The notes beneath the pieces are model-generated. The model worked only from the letters and a program-made list of their open reading frames with translations. It did not search any database and was not told the DNA's origin. From Xaviernesmea rhizosphaerae (GTDB lineage: Bacteria > Pseudomonadota > Alphaproteobacteria > Rhizobiales > Rhizobiaceae), in the NCBI RefSeq assembly GCF_001938945.1, contig NZ_MKIO01000029.1:62001-126000 (forward strand): 64,000 nucleotides of DNA. The letters run 5' to 3'. Positions 48,230 through 58,666 of the stretch are shown in pieces; positions within the stretch are counted from its first letter, which is position 1, and each line of letters starts with the position of its first letter. A program made the translations under genes and the position numbers.

Positions 48230-48492
48230 CCGTTTGATAGACAGGAGCGCGCGGGGTTGGTCTGTCGATCCGCTGCAGACGCTTTCGGCAGATCGCGCTT
48301 GCGCTCCCCGCGGCCCGCCTCTTCCAACCCTCCAGCACCCGGCCCCGCTCAGGGGGGCCCGCGGCCGGAGCATCGGCTTGAGACCGAACGCAGTCTTATG
48401 CTCCAGGATTTTGTTTTTGCACCGGATTTCTCCGAAAGTCGGCTCCCGCTTTCCTATCCGACGCGCTTCAAAAAAAGCAGCCCGCCCAAAAC

Positions 48493-48525
48493 AAAACCCG
48501 CCCTGGTCGGACCACGGCGGGTTTT
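48493..48525 (-). terminator. Terminator of alaS
   Basis: On the minus strand AAAACCCGCC...GGCGGGTTTT closes a stem that runs into TTTTGTTTTG. It lies about 30 bases after the alaS stop. Confidence 0.85.
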
Positions 48526-48552
48526 AATGTCTTAAGAAAAGAAAGCGGTGTC

Positions 48553-51207
<2,655 letters not shown>

Positions 51208-51523
51208 TCGCTTGCCTCTGCTGTTTCCGCCTGCCCGCCCCCGTTCAAGGCCGGACGCGCCCACGCCCCGGATCTCGTTTCCCTGCGGCCCTGCCCGGCC
51301 GGCTCATCGAGCGAAACCACAGCCGAAGCCACAAGGGGAACAGCGGCTTTTATCGTTGCAGAAAAACCCTGTCCAGCGCGCAAACGAAAAGGCTTGAGAT
51401 CGACCGCCCGCCGGGCGCAAACGCCCCACCTTGCCGCGTAACGTTGCCGCATCGCCTTATCGGATCACGAGGCCCCACAAGCAAAAAGGGCGGCACCTTC
51501 CGGCACCGCCCTTTTTCAAACCG
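51208..51523. other. Gap between alaS and recA
   Basis: 316 bp holding the recA terminator (51483-51516) and the presumed alaS promoter. No recX-like frame, and no ORF I would support. Confidence 0.45.
51483..51516 (-). terminator. Terminator of recA
   Basis: AAAAAGGGCGG and CCGCCCTTTTT form a perfect 11-bp stem with a 12-base loop, 7 bases beyond the recA stop; on the minus strand it ends in five T. Strong intrinsic terminator. Confidence 0.92.
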
Positions 51524-52618
51524 TCAGCCCAGGGCCGCGTCGTCGTCGTCGCTCTCGCCGGCCTCGGGGCCGCCATTCTCCAGGAACTTCTCGGCGATCA
51601 GCCCGGCATTCTGGCGCAGCGCCATTTCGATCTCGCGCGCGGCATTGGGATTGTCGCGCAGGAACTGCTTGGCGTTCTCGCGCCCCTGGCCGAGGCGCTG
51701 GCTGTTATAGGAGAACCAGGCGCCCGACTTCTCGACGATGCCAGCCTTGACGCCGAGATCGACGAGCTCGCCGGTCTTGGAGACGCCTTCGCCATACATG
51801 ATGTCGAATTCGACCTGCTTGAAGGGCGGGGCCATCTTGTTCTTGACCACCTTGACGCGGGTCTGGTTGCCGACCACCTCGTCACGCTCCTTGACCGAAC
51901 CGATGCGGCGGATATCGAGACGGACCGAGGCGTAGAACTTCAGCGCATTGCCGCCGGTCGTGGTCTCGGGCGAGCCGAACATGACGCCGATCTTCATACG
52001 GATCTGGTTGATGAAGATCACCATGCAGTTCGACTTGGAGATCGACGCCGTCAGCTTGCGCAGTGCCTGGCTCATCAGGCGAGCCTGAAGACCCGGCAGG
52101 CTGTCGCCCATCTCGCCCTCGATTTCGGCGCGCGGCGTCAAAGCTGCGACCGAGTCGACCACCAGCACGTCGATCGCGCCGGAGCGCACCAGCGTATCAG
52201 TGATTTCAAGCGCCTGCTCGCCGGTATCGGGCTGGGAGATCAGCAGGTTTTCCAGATCGACGCCGAGCTTGCGGGCATAGATCGGGTCCAGAGCATGTTC
52301 GGCATCGACGAAGGCGCAGACACCGCCCTTCTTCTGCGATTCGGCAATGGTCTGCAGCGCCAGCGTGGTCTTGCCCGAGCTTTCCGGCCCGTAGATCTCG
52401 ACGATACGGCCCTTGGGCAGGCCGCCGATCCCCAGCGCGATATCCAGCCCTAGCGAGCCGGTCGGCACGGTCTCGATCTCGACCACGCTGTCCTTGCCGC
52501 CAAGCTTCATGATCGAACCCTTGCCGAAAGAGCGTTCGATCTGGGAAAGTGCCGCCTCGAGTGCCTTGCTTTTGTCCACGGATTTTTCCTCTACCAGCCG
52601 CAAAGAATTCTGTGCCAT
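51524..52618 (-). CDS. recA: Recombinase RecA
   Basis: Strand-exchange recombinase and LexA co-protease. The start at 52618 ([20 protein letters not shown]) follows AAGGTGG and gives 364 residues, the rhizobial length. Walker [15 protein letters not shown], catalytic VDAEHALDP, Walker [19 protein letters not shown], and DNA-binding loop L2 [20 protein letters not shown] are intact. The acidic C-terminal tail [12 protein letters not shown] is present. The frame is open far upstream but that part is antisense to psuK. Confidence 0.98.
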   Translation of the reverse strand: MAQNSLRLVEEKSVDKSKALEAALSQIERSFGKGSIMKLGGKDSVVEIETVPTGSLGLDIALGIGGLPKGRIVEIYGPESSGKTTLALQTIAESQKKGGVCAFVDAEHALDPIYARKLGVDLENLLISQPDTGEQALEITDTLVRSGAIDVLVVDSVAALTPRAEIEGEMGDSLPGLQARLMSQALRKLTASISKSNCMVIFINQIRMKIGVMFGSPETTTGGNALKFYASVRLDIRRIGSVKERDEVVGNQTRVKVVKNKMAPPFKQVEFDIMYGEGVSKTGELVDLGVKAGIVEKSGAWFSYNSQRLGQGRENAKQFLRDNPNAAREIEMALRQNAGLIAEKFLENGGPEAGESDDDDAALG

Positions 52619-52677
52619 TTCGTCCACCTTTAGGTTATCGGAACTGTCGAGGCAATCACGCCGCCGCTCAGGACTAT

Positions 52678-52692
52678 GTACTGCTTTTGTTC
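52678..52692 (-). promoter_or_regulatory. Candidate SOS (LexA) box upstream of recA
   Basis: GTAC-N7-GTTC lies 60-75 bases upstream of the recA start. The alphaproteobacterial LexA site is the direct repeat GTTC-N7-GTTC; one half here has a T-to-A change (GTAC). The position and spacing fit the known regulation of recA in rhizobia. Confidence 0.4.
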
Positions 52693-52843
52693 TCAATCCA
52701 CAAGAGGCGAACAAGTCCTTGCCGGTAAATTGGAATTTTATTTTCGTTCCACAGATGTTCACGCTGGGGACAATCGGTGCCTGCTTTATGACGAAACCGA
52801 CGCAGAGCGGCGCGAATCGCGCTTTTGGCGAGGATGATCGGCG

Positions 52844-53887
52844 ATGCTGAACCTCCTCGAGGACCACGCGGTCGTGGTGCTGGGCGGTGCGCATCTCGAT
52901 CGGCGGGGGCGCATCGGCGGGCAGACCGTAATGGGCGCCAGCAATCCCGGCAGCCTGTTCGAGGAAGCGGGCGGCGGCGGCTTTAATGCCGCGCGCAACC
53001 TGGCGCGGCTCGGTGCGGCGGTGACGATGGTCAGCCCGCGCGGCGGCGATGCGGCGGGCGAGATGGTGGCGCAGGCCGCGCTCGATGCCGGCGTTACCGA
53101 CAAGCCCTTCGTCTTCCTCGATCGTCGCACCCCGAGTTACACGGCGATCCTGGAAGCCGATGGCAATCTCGTCATCGCCATTGCCGACATGGATCTCTAC
53201 CGCCTGTTTGGCCCGCGCCGCGTGCAGCAGCGGCAGCTGCGCGAGCAGATTGCGGCAGCCGACGCTCTTTTGACCGATGCCAACCTGCCCGCTGAGACAC
53301 TCTTGGCAGCGCTTCTTCTGGCGGAAGCCGAGGGCCGGATCAAGGCGGGCATCGCGATTTCGCCGGCCAAGGTCCTGCGCTTCCAGCCGAGCCTCGACGC
53401 GCTCGATCTCCTGTTCATGAACCGGGCGGAAGCGGCCGCGCTGGTGGCGGCGCAGACGGGGCTGGACGGCGAAGCAGACGGCGCCGGCATCGATCCGGCC
53501 AGCGTCGATCCCGCAAGCTGGCCGGCGCGCCTGTCGGCGCTGGGTCTCAAGGGCGGGGTGGTCACCTCGGGCGCCGGACCCGTCATTGCCTTTTCGCACG
53601 GTCAAGCCGTGCTGCTGCAGCCGCCGAAGCTCCCCGCGCTCGCCGACGTCACCGGCGCCGGCGATTCGCTGGCGGCGGGATTTCTGGCCGCGCGGCTTGC
53701 CGGCCTCGATCTGGGCCAGAGCCTGCGCCATGGCGTGGCCGCGTCGCTGGTCACGCTCGCCTCACCGCTCGCGGTCTCGTCGCAGATGAGCCCGCCGCTC
53801 CTGGCGGGCGCGCTTGCCCATGTGCCCGACGTCACGCATCTGCCACCTGTGAGAGGGAGCAGCGCGGCATCGATCGCGGCTTTCTAA
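52844..53887 (+). CDS. psuK: PfkB family sugar kinase, probable pseudouridine kinase
   Basis: 347 residues from [20 protein letters not shown], ribokinase fold. Family signatures: [19 protein letters not shown] near the N-terminus and the anion-hole/base motif [13 protein letters not shown] near residue 270. It is predicted to phosphorylate pseudouridine to pseudouridine 5'-phosphate because psuG follows it directly (118 bases). No N-terminal HTH domain, unlike some PsuK proteins. The GAGG at 52828 is an acceptable ribosome site. Divergent from recA. Ribokinase/adenosine-kinase-like substrates cannot be excluded by sequence alone. Confidence 0.87.
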   Translation: MLNLLEDHAVVVLGGAHLDRRGRIGGQTVMGASNPGSLFEEAGGGGFNAARNLARLGAAVTMVSPRGGDAAGEMVAQAALDAGVTDKPFVFLDRRTPSYTAILEADGNLVIAIADMDLYRLFGPRRVQQRQLREQIAAADALLTDANLPAETLLAALLLAEAEGRIKAGIAISPAKVLRFQPSLDALDLLFMNRAEAAALVAAQTGLDGEADGAGIDPASVDPASWPARLSALGLKGGVVTSGAGPVIAFSHGQAVLLQPPKLPALADVTGAGDSLAAGFLAARLAGLDLGQSLRHGVAASLVTLASPLAVSSQMSPPLLAGALAHVPDVTHLPPVRGSSAASIAAF

Positions 53888-54005
53888 GGCCCGCGAAGAA
53901 AAACGACTTCTCCTGGCGCAGGCCCAAATGCGGCGCCAAATGCCAGACGACTCGCCGGCTGCGCAAACGCCCCCGCCGGCTTCCAGCTCCAAGAGGATCC
54001 ATGTG

Positions 54006-54929
54006 ATGACCCGACCCGCCTCCCCGCTCCTGCCCATGCGTCTTTCGGCCGAGGTTGCCGCCGCCAAGGAGCGCAGCGCGCCGGTTGTTGCGCTGGAATC
54101 GACCATCATTACCCATGGCATGCCCTATCCGGGCAATCTGAACATGGCCCGCAGCGTCGAGACGATCATCCGCGAGGCCGGCGCCGTGCCGGCAACCATC
54201 GCCGTGATCGACGGCACGCTGCATATCGGCCTGGAAGAGGCCGAGCTAGAGACCCTGGCCCAGACCAAGGGTGCGATGAAGGTTTCCCGCGCGGACATCG
54301 CCTTTGCCATTGCCGAGCGGCGCACGGGCGCCACCACGGTGGCCGCGACGATGATCGCCGCCGCCCGCGCCGGCATCCGCGTTTTCGCGACAGGCGGCAT
54401 TGGCGGTGTCCATCGCGGTGCGGAACTGAGCTTCGACATTTCGGCCGATCTGGAAGAGCTGGCGATCTCGCCCGTGATCGTCGTCTGCGCAGGCGCAAAA
54501 GCGATCCTCGATATCCCGAAGACGCTGGAAGTGCTGGAGACGCGCGGCGTGCCCGTCGTCACCTTTGAAAGCGAGGCTTTCCCTGCCTTCTGGTCGCGCG
54601 AATCGGGCCTTGCCTCGCCGCTCAGCCTCAACAGCCCGGCGGCGATCGCCAATTTCCAGAAGGTGCGCGACCAGCTCGGCATCGATGGCGGCATGCTGAT
54701 CGCCAATCCCGTACCGGAAGAGGCGGAAATCCCGCGCGAGGAAATGGAGATCTACATCGCCCGCGCGCTCGACAATGCCAAGCGCGACGGCATTCTCGGC
54801 AAAGCGGTCACGCCCTATCTGCTGCAGAGCATTTTCGAGATCACCGACGGGCGCAGCCTCCAGACCAACATTGCGCTGGTGGAAAACAATGCGCGCCTGG
54901 CGGCCGAAATCGCAGTTGCCATGGTGTGA
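54006..54929 (+). CDS. psuG: Pseudouridine-5'-phosphate glycosidase
   Basis: Cleaves the C-C bond of pseudouridine 5'-phosphate to uracil and ribose 5-phosphate. The start at 54006 (MTRPASPLLPMRLSAEVAAA) is 8 bases after AAGAGGA and gives 307 residues; an earlier ATG adds a Pro-rich leader. Family motifs: VALESTIITHGMPYPGNL with the metal/substrate region, KVSRADIAFAIAERRTGATT, FATGGIGGVHRGAE and ANPVPEEAEIPREEMEIYI. It completes the psuK-psuG module; no dedicated transporter is nearby. Confidence 0.95.
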   Translation: MTRPASPLLPMRLSAEVAAAKERSAPVVALESTIITHGMPYPGNLNMARSVETIIREAGAVPATIAVIDGTLHIGLEEAELETLAQTKGAMKVSRADIAFAIAERRTGATTVAATMIAAARAGIRVFATGGIGGVHRGAELSFDISADLEELAISPVIVVCAGAKAILDIPKTLEVLETRGVPVVTFESEAFPAFWSRESGLASPLSLNSPAAIANFQKVRDQLGIDGGMLIANPVPEEAEIPREEMEIYIARALDNAKRDGILGKAVTPYLLQSIFEITDGRSLQTNIALVENNARLAAEIAVAMV

Positions 54930-54947
54930 GACGGAGGTCTCGGGGTT

Positions 54948-55164
54948 GAGTACGAAAGCGCGAGCCCTCGCCTTCGCATCCATGCAAAGGCCCGTCCCGA
55001 GGCTGCGCAAGCTCCTCGTTGCGTCATGCTCAGGCTTGCCCCGAGCATCTGCAAACGTTTGATATATCTACGAATCACTGAACATGGCAGATCCTCGGGA
55101 CAAGCCCGAGGATGACGTCGCACGTGATGGTTATCTCTGGCAGAAACCTCAAAATTCCGCCTGA
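54948..55164. repeat. RIME-like mosaic palindromic repeat, copy B
   Basis: About 215 bp just after psuG. It matches copy A at 12943-13147. The best-conserved part is CATGGCAGATCCTCGGGAC, then AGCCCGAGGATGACGTCGC, which folds as TCCTCGGG/CCCGAGGA (55092-55112). An inverted relative, GTCATGCTCAGGC, lies about 70 bp to the left. Flank similarity extends leftwards to a shared TACGAAA and rightwards to a shared AACCTCAAAA/AATCTCAAAA. Confidence 0.75.
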
Positions 55165-55207
55165 TCTCCTATCACAGGACAGGGCGCAAATGTCTTTGAC
55201 CCTGGCT

Positions 55208-55273
55208 ACCCCCTCATGCGGCCCTTCGGGGAGCCTTCTCAAGGCTATACAACAAGGCCGAGGATGACGTCCC
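55208..55273. repeat. Fragments of a second rhizobial intergenic repeat
   Basis: ACCCCCTCATGCGGCCCTTC and GGGGAGCCTTCTC at 55208-55240 resemble the widespread rhizobial repeat that normally reads CCCCTCATCCGGCCCTTCGG with CACCTTCTCCCC. An adjacent AAGGCCGAGGATGACGTCCC (55254-55273) is a further piece of the copy A/B core. The neighbourhood is therefore a mosaic of repeat remnants. Confidence 0.55.
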
Positions 55274-55343
55274 ATCAGCATCGATGGCCGGGGAAACCTG
55301 TTGAAGCCTCCCGCACGCTGGGCCGAACAAGCCTGTCCCATCG

Positions 55344-55388
55344 AATGCAAAAGCCCGGAGATCCGTCGGATCTCCGGGCTTTTGCATT
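55344..55388 (-). terminator. 45-bp perfect palindrome, terminator of hflX
   Basis: AATGCAAAAGCCCGGAGATCCG (55344-55365, first 20 bases quoted as AATGCAAAAGCCCGGAGATC then CG) is exactly complementary to 55367-55388 around one central base. The 22-bp arms and the T-rich shoulders on both strands make it a bidirectional intrinsic terminator 19 bases after the hflX stop. Confidence 0.85.
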
Positions 55389-55406
55389 GTCTATCCGGCG
55401 ATAGCC

Positions 55407-56735
55407 TCACCAGTTCTCGCTGTCGTCCAGCTTCGGCGCCAGCCCCAGGCGGCGCTCGAGGTCGATGGAATCGCTGGCCGACAGGCGCAGCTCGAGGCGG
55501 ACGGCGCCGTCCTCCAGATCCTCCCGCTCCTCGACATGCGCATGCTCGTAGATCCAGGGCAGCAGGTGCAGCCTGTCGACCGGAATGGTGACGCTGCCCT
55601 CGGTCATCACGCCGGAAAGCCGGTCGTTGACGAGATCGATCAGCGCATCGACACCCTCGCCGGTAATGGCGGAGAGCGCCATGACGCCCTCGGTGTGGGT
55701 GGCCTTTTCCTTCAGCGCATCATGCGCCTCGGGCTCCAGCCGGTCGATCTTGTTCCAGACCTCGACCAGGCGCTCCTTGCGCGCGGCCTCGTCAATGCCG
55801 AGATCGGCCAGGATGCGCAGGACGTCGCTTGCCTGGGCGGCGGTGTCAGGGTCCGACATATCGCGCACATGCAGGATCAGATCGGCTTCCAGCACCTCTT
55901 CCAGCGTGGCGCGGAAGGCGGCGACCAGATGGGTCGGCAGGTCCGAGATGAAGCCGACCGTATCGGACAGGATGACGGTGCGGCCATGCGGCAGCTTCAT
56001 CCGGCGCAGCGTCGGGTCGAGGGTGGCAAACAGCATGTCCTCGGCCAGCACGCCGGCGCCGGTGATGCGGTTGAACAGCGTGGACTTGCCGGCATTGGTA
56101 TAGCCGACCAGCGCCACGATCGGATGCGGCACCTTCTTGCGCTTGGCGCGGTGCAGCTGGCGGGTGCGGCGAACCTGCTCCAGCTCGCGCTCCAGCCGGA
56201 CGATCCGGTCCTGCAGCAGCCGGCGGTCGGCCTCGATCTGGGTTTCACCCGGGCCGCCCATGAAGCCCGCGCCACCGCGCTGGCGTTCAAGGTGGGTCCA
56301 GCTGCGCACCAGCCGGCCCTTCTGATAGTTGAGATGGGCGAGGTCGACCTGCAGCGTGCCTTCCTTGGTGGAGGCACGGCGGCCGAAGATTTCGAGGATC
56401 AGGCCCGTCCGGTCGATGACCTTGGCGTTCCATTCCTTCTCGAGATTGCGCTGCTGCACCGGCGTCAGCGGATGGTCCATGATCACCAGTCCGGCATTGT
56501 GCTCGCTGAGCAGGTGGCCGATCTCTTCGATCTTGCCGCTGCCGAGCAATGTGCCGGGTTTGGGCTGGGCCACGGGCACGATCAGGCCCTCGACGACCGT
56601 CAGGTCGATCGCAATGGCCAGGCCCTTGGCCTCTTCAAGCCGGCTTTCGTCGGAGCGCGTGGAAACCGACACGGCGGCTTCCGCCGCGCCGCGTCCGGTC
56701 TTCTTGATCACGGGCACGACGACAAGCGCACGCAT
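55407..56735 (-). CDS. hflX: GTPase HflX
   Basis: Ribosome-associated GTPase that splits or rescues stalled ribosomes under stress. From the ATG at 56735 the product is 442 residues. The N-terminal HflX domain contains VVEGLIVPVAQPKPGTLLGS and the conserved GGPGETQIEADRRL. The G domain shows GYTNAGKSTLFNRIT (G1), DTVGFISDLPTHLVAAFRAT (G3) and NKID (G4). The frame stays open upstream to the hfq stop with protein-like sequence (STSIIPELERLRDD), so a non-ATG start further upstream is possible. Follows hfq in the conserved order. Confidence 0.95.
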   Translation of the reverse strand: MRALVVVPVIKKTGRGAAEAAVSVSTRSDESRLEEAKGLAIAIDLTVVEGLIVPVAQPKPGTLLGSGKIEEIGHLLSEHNAGLVIMDHPLTPVQQRNLEKEWNAKVIDRTGLILEIFGRRASTKEGTLQVDLAHLNYQKGRLVRSWTHLERQRGGAGFMGGPGETQIEADRRLLQDRIVRLERELEQVRRTRQLHRAKRKKVPHPIVALVGYTNAGKSTLFNRITGAGVLAEDMLFATLDPTLRRMKLPHGRTVILSDTVGFISDLPTHLVAAFRATLEEVLEADLILHVRDMSDPDTAAQASDVLRILADLGIDEAARKERLVEVWNKIDRLEPEAHDALKEKATHTEGVMALSAITGEGVDALIDLVNDRLSGVMTEGSVTIPVDRLHLLPWIYEHAHVEEREDLEDGAVRLELRLSASDSIDLERRLGLAPKLDDSENW

Positions 56736-56812
56736 GTCGTCGCGAAGCCGCTCGAGCTCCGGGATGATGGAGGTGGATTTCGTATCGCGTTTGGTAATGA
56801 GACCAGATCCCG

Positions 56813-57055
56813 TCAGGACGTGCTGTCGTCGCTTTCGAACATCTGCACCGGCTGGCCGGGCATGATTGTCGAGATCGCGTGCTTATACACGAGCTGGGAG
56901 TGGCCGTCACGGCGCAAAAGCACACAGAAATTGTCAAAGGAAGTGACAACGCCAGTCAGCTTGACGCCGTTGATGAGGAAAATCGTCAGGGAAATCTTCT
57001 GCTTGCGGACGGTATTGAGAAAAAGATCCTGCAAGTTTTGAGAACGTTCCGCCAT
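56813..57055 (-). CDS. hfq: RNA chaperone Hfq
   Basis: Hexameric Sm-like protein that pairs sRNAs with mRNAs. 80 residues. Sm1 motif around [22 protein letters not shown] (distal and proximal face residues Q and F/L present) and Sm2 motif [13 protein letters not shown] with the YKH signature. The short acidic C-terminus (FESDDSTS) is typical of alphaproteobacteria. It lies between ntrX and hflX, where Hfq in related species supports nitrogen control and nif expression. Confidence 0.98.
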   Translation of the reverse strand: MAERSQNLQDLFLNTVRKQKISLTIFLINGVKLTGVVTSFDNFCVLLRRDGHSQLVYKHAISTIMPGQPVQMFESDDSTS

Positions 57056-57247
57056 GGCGTCGCTGCTTTCTTATTTGCCGGTCCGGCAACCGGTTGTTCC
57101 AAAAGAAAAAAATTGCACCCGGGCATGCCCCCGCCCGTCCGTGCGCATTTTGGTATCAAATCGGGGTTACCTCCGCAATCTCGAAAACGATTGCCGCTGC
57201 ATCCCCCGAAAAAAAGAATAGCCGGCGATCCGGACCTGACTGTCTGA

Positions 57248-57297
57248 TTTTGACATTTGATTCGTGAGATCGCCCGAGGTTGGCCTCAAATGTCAAA
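57248..57297 (-). terminator. AT-rich inverted repeat between ntrX and hfq
   Basis: TTTGACATTTGA (57249-57260) and TCAAATGTCAAA (57286-57297) are perfect 12-bp complementary arms 25 bases apart. The right arm begins 4 bases beyond the ntrX stop. It may be the ntrX terminator, but the long loop and AT-rich arms also fit an operator or a processing site ahead of hfq. Confidence 0.55.
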
Positions 57298-57301
57298 TTC
57301 C

Positions 57302-58666
57302 CTAGACACCGAGCGATTTCAGTTTTCGGTGTAGCGCGGAGCGTTCCATCCCCACGAATTCGGCCGTTCGGGAAATATTTCCGCCGAAACGGTTGATCTG
57401 CGCAATAAGATAGTCGCGCTCGAACATTTCCCTGGCCTCGCGCAAAGGCAGCGTCATGATGTGCTGGTCGCCCTGGGCGGAGATCTTCGGCAGGCTGTCG
57501 CCCACCTCGGTCGGCAGCATGTCGGCGGTGATGACGCTGTCGGGACCATCGGACCGGGCGAGAATCATCAGCCGCTCGATATTGTTGCGCAGCTGGCGGA
57601 TATTGCCCGGCCAGTCATGCGCCTGGAGAACCGCCAGCGCGTCATCGCCGATTCGCCGCGAGCGGATGCCGGCCTGTTCGGAAATCTGGCGCATGAACAT
57701 GTCGACCAGGAAGGGAATATCCTCGCGCCGCTCGGCCAGCGGCGGCACGCGCACCGGGATCACCGCAAGGCGATGGTAGAGATCCTCGCGGAACAGCCCC
57801 TCGGCGATCAGGCTTTCGAGATTGTAAGCGGTGGAGGAGATGATGCGCACATCCACCTTGACCCGCTTGGAGCCGCCGACACGCTCGAACTGCTGATCGA
57901 CCAGAACGCGCAGGATCTTGTTCTGCGTCTCGCGCGGCATTTCGCCGATTTCATCGAGATAGAGAATGCCGCCATGGGCCTCCTCCAGCGCGCCGGTGCG
58001 GCGCGGCTGCCCGGCCGTGCCCTCGGTGCCGAACAGCGCGATCTCCATGCGATCCGGCGTGATCGCTGCGGCATTGAGCGCGACGAAGGGGCCAGTGGCG
58101 CGGCTGGACTTGCGGTGGACCATCCGCGCCACCAGCTCCTTGCCGGAGCCGGAGGGGCCGAGGATCATGATGCGGCTGTTGGTCGGCGCCACCTTCTCGA
58201 TGGTCTGGCGCAGCTGGGAGACCGCCACCGACGTGCCGATCAGCTCGACAGGATCGCCGGAGCGCTTCTTCAGTTCGGACACCTCGCGCTTGAGCTTGGA
58301 GGTTTCCAGCGCGCGCTCGGCGATCAGGATCAGCCGGTCGGCCTTGAACGGCTTCTCGATGAAGTCATAGGCGCCGCGGCGGATGGCGGAGACCGCGGTT
58401 TCGATATTGCCATGGCCGGAGATCATCACCACGGGCAGTTCGGGATGGCGGGAATGGATCTCGTCGAGCAGGGCCAGCCCGTCCAGCCGGCTGCCCTGCA
58501 TCCAGATATCGAGGAAGACCAGACGCGGAAGGCGATCGGAGATCGCCGCCAGCGCGCTGTCGCTGTCGAAGGCCGTGCGGGTCTCGTAGCCCTCGTCGGA
58601 CAGAATGCCGGAGACGATCTCGCGGATGTCTTCCTCGTCGTCCACAACCAGAATATCAGCCGCCAT
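57302..58666 (-). CDS. ntrX: Nitrogen assimilation response regulator NtrX
   Basis: Response regulator of the NtrY/NtrX two-component system, 454 residues. Receiver domain (1-120) with phospho-acceptor Asp in RLVFLDIWMQGSRLDG (D53). The AAA+ domain (about 145-370) has Walker [14 protein letters not shown], but the sigma-54-contact GAFTGA loop is missing: the equivalent place reads FGTEGTAGQPRRTGALEEA. A Fis-type HTH ends the protein (ISRTAEFVGMERSALHRKLK). NtrX proteins of this clade commonly lack the loop and act as classical activators/repressors. Its start overlaps ntrY by 11 bases. Confidence 0.96.
   Translation of the reverse strand: MAADILVVDDEEDIREIVSGILSDEGYETRTAFDSDSALAAISDRLPRLVFLDIWMQGSRLDGLALLDEIHSRHPELPVVMISGHGNIETAVSAIRRGAYDFIEKPFKADRLILIAERALETSKLKREVSELKKRSGDPVELIGTSVAVSQLRQTIEKVAPTNSRIMILGPSGSGKELVARMVHRKSSRATGPFVALNAAAITPDRMEIALFGTEGTAGQPRRTGALEEAHGGILYLDEIGEMPRETQNKILRVLVDQQFERVGGSKRVKVDVRIISSTAYNLESLIAEGLFREDLYHRLAVIPVRVPPLAERREDIPFLVDMFMRQISEQAGIRSRRIGDDALAVLQAHDWPGNIRQLRNNIERLMILARSDGPDSVITADMLPTEVGDSLPKISAQGDQHIMTLPLREAREMFERDYLIAQINRFGGNISRTAEFVGMERSALHRKLKSLGV

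Larger units (their letters stand above)
48143..48552. other. Convergent gap between aapP and alaS
   Basis: 410 bp between the convergent ends of aapP and alaS. It holds one long hairpin next to aapP and the alaS terminator on the other side. Short frames inside are Arg-rich and not protein-like. No repeat of the RIME type was recognised here. Confidence 0.45.
54930..55406. other. Convergent gap between psuG and hflX
   Basis: 477 bp with no gene. It holds a RIME-like repeat copy (54948-55164), fragments of a second repeat type (55208-55273) and a long perfect palindrome (55344-55388). Individual parts are listed separately. Confidence 0.7.

Noticed and set aside
52619-53731. Upstream extension of the recA frame (735 codons in total)
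   Set aside because: The extra part is antisense to psuK; RecA starts at [12 protein letters not shown] with a ribosome site.
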